6,939 nucleotides of DNA from an uncultured Clostridia bacterium (GTDB taxonomy: Bacteria; Bacillota; Clostridia; Christensenellales; DTU072): NCBI GenBank assembly GCA_944350065.1, contig CALVOD010000071.1, positions 1 through 6,939 on the forward strand. Direction: 5' to 3'. The translations under genes and the position numbers were made by a program. This document shows positions 5,662 to 6,939 of the stretch, in pieces. The number at the start of each line of letters is the position of its first letter. Within the stretch, counting starts at the first letter, position 1. The notes under the pieces are model-generated. The model saw only the letters and a program-made list of their open reading frames with translations. It did no database searches and was not told where the DNA came from.

Positions 5662-6939
5662 TTATTCGGCTAACGCCCAAGCACCGTTGATATAGTTGTA
5701 AGTTCTGCCCGCCGAAATATTCGCGGAGGAATTTTCGGAAATAAGCTTGCCGGTTATCGTCGAATAAAAATACGCTTCGCCGCCTGTGGGAGAATTGTCC
5801 TCTTTGACCGTGCCGCTCACGTTCGCCGAACTTCCTACAACCACTTTGCCGCCGTTCACTCCTTCGATACCCGCGGCGAGCGTCGAGCCCGATTCCGCGT
5901 TCAGAGTACCGGCTATCTTAATCACAGCGGGAGTAGTCGCGTTGAAGTCCATAACGGGCTTGACTCTGTATGCGCCGGTGTAATTATAGGGATAACCCCT
6001 TCCGAGTCCGCCGTCCCGCCACGCGGTCAGCTCACTGTCGAACGTCGCGCATCCTTCGCCGTAGCCGTAGAGTTTGGCGCCCGACTCCATATCGAGCGTC
6101 GCGCCCGCTTTCACTTCGAGCTCGGCGCCCGGAAGCAGTTTGACGCTTATTCCGTTAGGAATCACCGTCGTACCGGAAGCTATAGATACTTTTATGTTTC
6201 CGGGGATAGGTATCTCCTTGCCGGAGGTGGATAACGTCTGCGTAATTATTGTCAGCCTTATAGTAACGGAAAGATTGTGGAATGCCACATTACCGTTGAG
6301 CTCGAAATTGACGTTTCCGTTGTTCTCGTCCACGTATTTGTATATATAGCTCTTGCTTCCGGATAATAATTGCAAGAAGGAATCCGTACCCGTCGCGGCG
6401 AATTTCACGTCCGTTCTCTGTACGCCGAATATGGATATGTCTATCGTGGCTTTCAGATAATAAGTAGCGCCGTATTCCACTTTCATCCTTGCGATTATGC
6501 TGCTCGCCGAATACTGATTGAGCGGGAACACGTCGTCCATGATATTGCTGGATATCGTGCCGCCCTTCCAGTTGAGCATATTGAAAGGCTCGTACACGTT
6601 CGAACCGTTCTTCGCGATAATTTCTCCGTCGCCGTAAGTAAAGCCTATCGACTCGTATACGGAACCGCTCGCGAGTATTACGGTCGCACCTTCCGCGATC
6701 TCCATCTCGCCGTAATTTGCGGCATTTACGGTAGACGTAGTCGCCGTGGTGGCGTTTCTCTTTGCGTTGACTATCAGTTTGCCGTTAACGGTGAGCGTGT
6801 TGCTCGAGGTCAGAACGAGCTTGCTGAAAGCGTTGTTTACTTTCACGGCCGCAAACGTAGTATCCGTGGTATTGGTATCCGTCGAATAATTGATGTCGTA
6901 AGGAACAAGCAAGGTAACTCCGCTCTTTACCGTATAATA
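5662..6939 (-). CDS. Secreted/surface beta-solenoid-like protein, 5'-partial
   Basis: The frame is open to the window edge, so the gene starts beyond 6939; 425 C-terminal residues are visible. A TTG at 6912 could be taken as a start, but nine in-frame codons upstream (YYTVKSGVT) run smoothly into LLVPYD, so that TTG is more likely an internal Leu. The sequence is rich in Gly, Ser, Thr, Asn and Val and built of short strand-like units such as TLTVNGKLIV, ELEVKAGATLDMESGAKL and AGTLNAESGSTLAAG. This is typical of parallel beta-helix or beta-solenoid surface proteins. Two units resemble each other closely (visible residues about 77-105 and 272-297): [AG]E-[ML]-E-[IV]-x-x-GAT, then SG, then YG[DE]G. 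There is only one Cys. The protein ends TYNYINGAWALAE, with no LPXTG motif, terminal membrane segment or repeat-type cell-wall module in view. Any signal peptide lies outside the window. Function is unknown; an extracellular structural or adhesive role is inferred from composition. The ABC operon begins 67 bp downstream on the same strand. Confidence 0.85.
   Translation of the reverse strand, partial: YYTVKSGVTLLVPYDINYSTDTNTTDTTFAAVKVNNAFSKLVLTSSNTLTVNGKLIVNAKRNATTATTSTVNAANYGEMEIAEGATVILASGSVYESIGFTYGDGEIIAKNGSNVYEPFNMLNWKGGTISSNIMDDVFPLNQYSASSIIARMKVEYGATYYLKATIDISIFGVQRTDVKFAATGTDSFLQLLSGSKSYIYKYVDENNGNVNFELNGNVAFHNLSVTIRLTIITQTLSTSGKEIPIPGNIKVSIASGTTVIPNGISVKLLPGAELEVKAGATLDMESGAKLYGYGEGCATFDSELTAWRDGGLGRGYPYNYTGAYRVKPVMDFNATTPAVIKIAGTLNAESGSTLAAGIEGVNGGKVVVGSSANVSGTVKEDNSPTGGEAYFYSTITGKLISENSSANISAGRTYNYINGAWALAE

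Noticed and set aside
6910..6912. TTG as the true start of the upstream surface protein
   Set aside because: The frame stays open to the window edge with plausible in-frame sequence upstream, no ribosome-binding site of note precedes it, and the protein would lack an export signal.

Overview
The window reads as a minus-strand gene cluster from a Gram-positive-type bacterium. It is probably an uncultured gut-type member of the Clostridia. That placement is an inference from the EcsA/NatA-like ABC ATPase with a YSHGM signature, the roughly 560-residue multi-spanning permease with an SREG...K motif, and the group-2 bacterial Ig-like (BIG2) and beta-helix surface proteins. No sequence comparison was run. 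No RNA gene, CRISPR array, insertion sequence or origin was seen.

Layout in transcription order, from high to low coordinates: (1) 6939-5662, the C-terminal 425 residues of a secreted-looking beta-solenoid protein whose start lies outside the window; (2) 5661-5595, a short intergenic gap with a perfect TATAAT hexamer and a perfect 10-bp GC-rich hairpin; (3) 5594-4839, an ABC transporter ATPase; (4) 4855-3164, its multi-spanning permease, overlapping the ATPase gene by 17 nt; (5) 3167-63, a protein of about 1034 residues with an N-terminal hydrophobic export/anchor segment, Ig-like domains and a C-terminal region that looks like a parallel beta-helix; (6) 62-1, a short downstream stretch with no supported gene.

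The last three genes are almost certainly one operon. ATPase and permease overlap by 17 nt. The permease stop and the best start of the large protein share the tetranucleotide TTGA, with a GGGGGTGG ribosome-binding site inside the last permease codons. This start (3167) is preferred over the longest open frame, which begins at a TTG at 3191.

The most interesting point is this fixed arrangement: an exporter-type ABC-2 pair translationally coupled to a giant extracytoplasmic Ig/beta-helix protein, next to a second beta-solenoid surface protein. This could be a dedicated transporter/surface-protein system. The substrate and function cannot be read from sequence alone.
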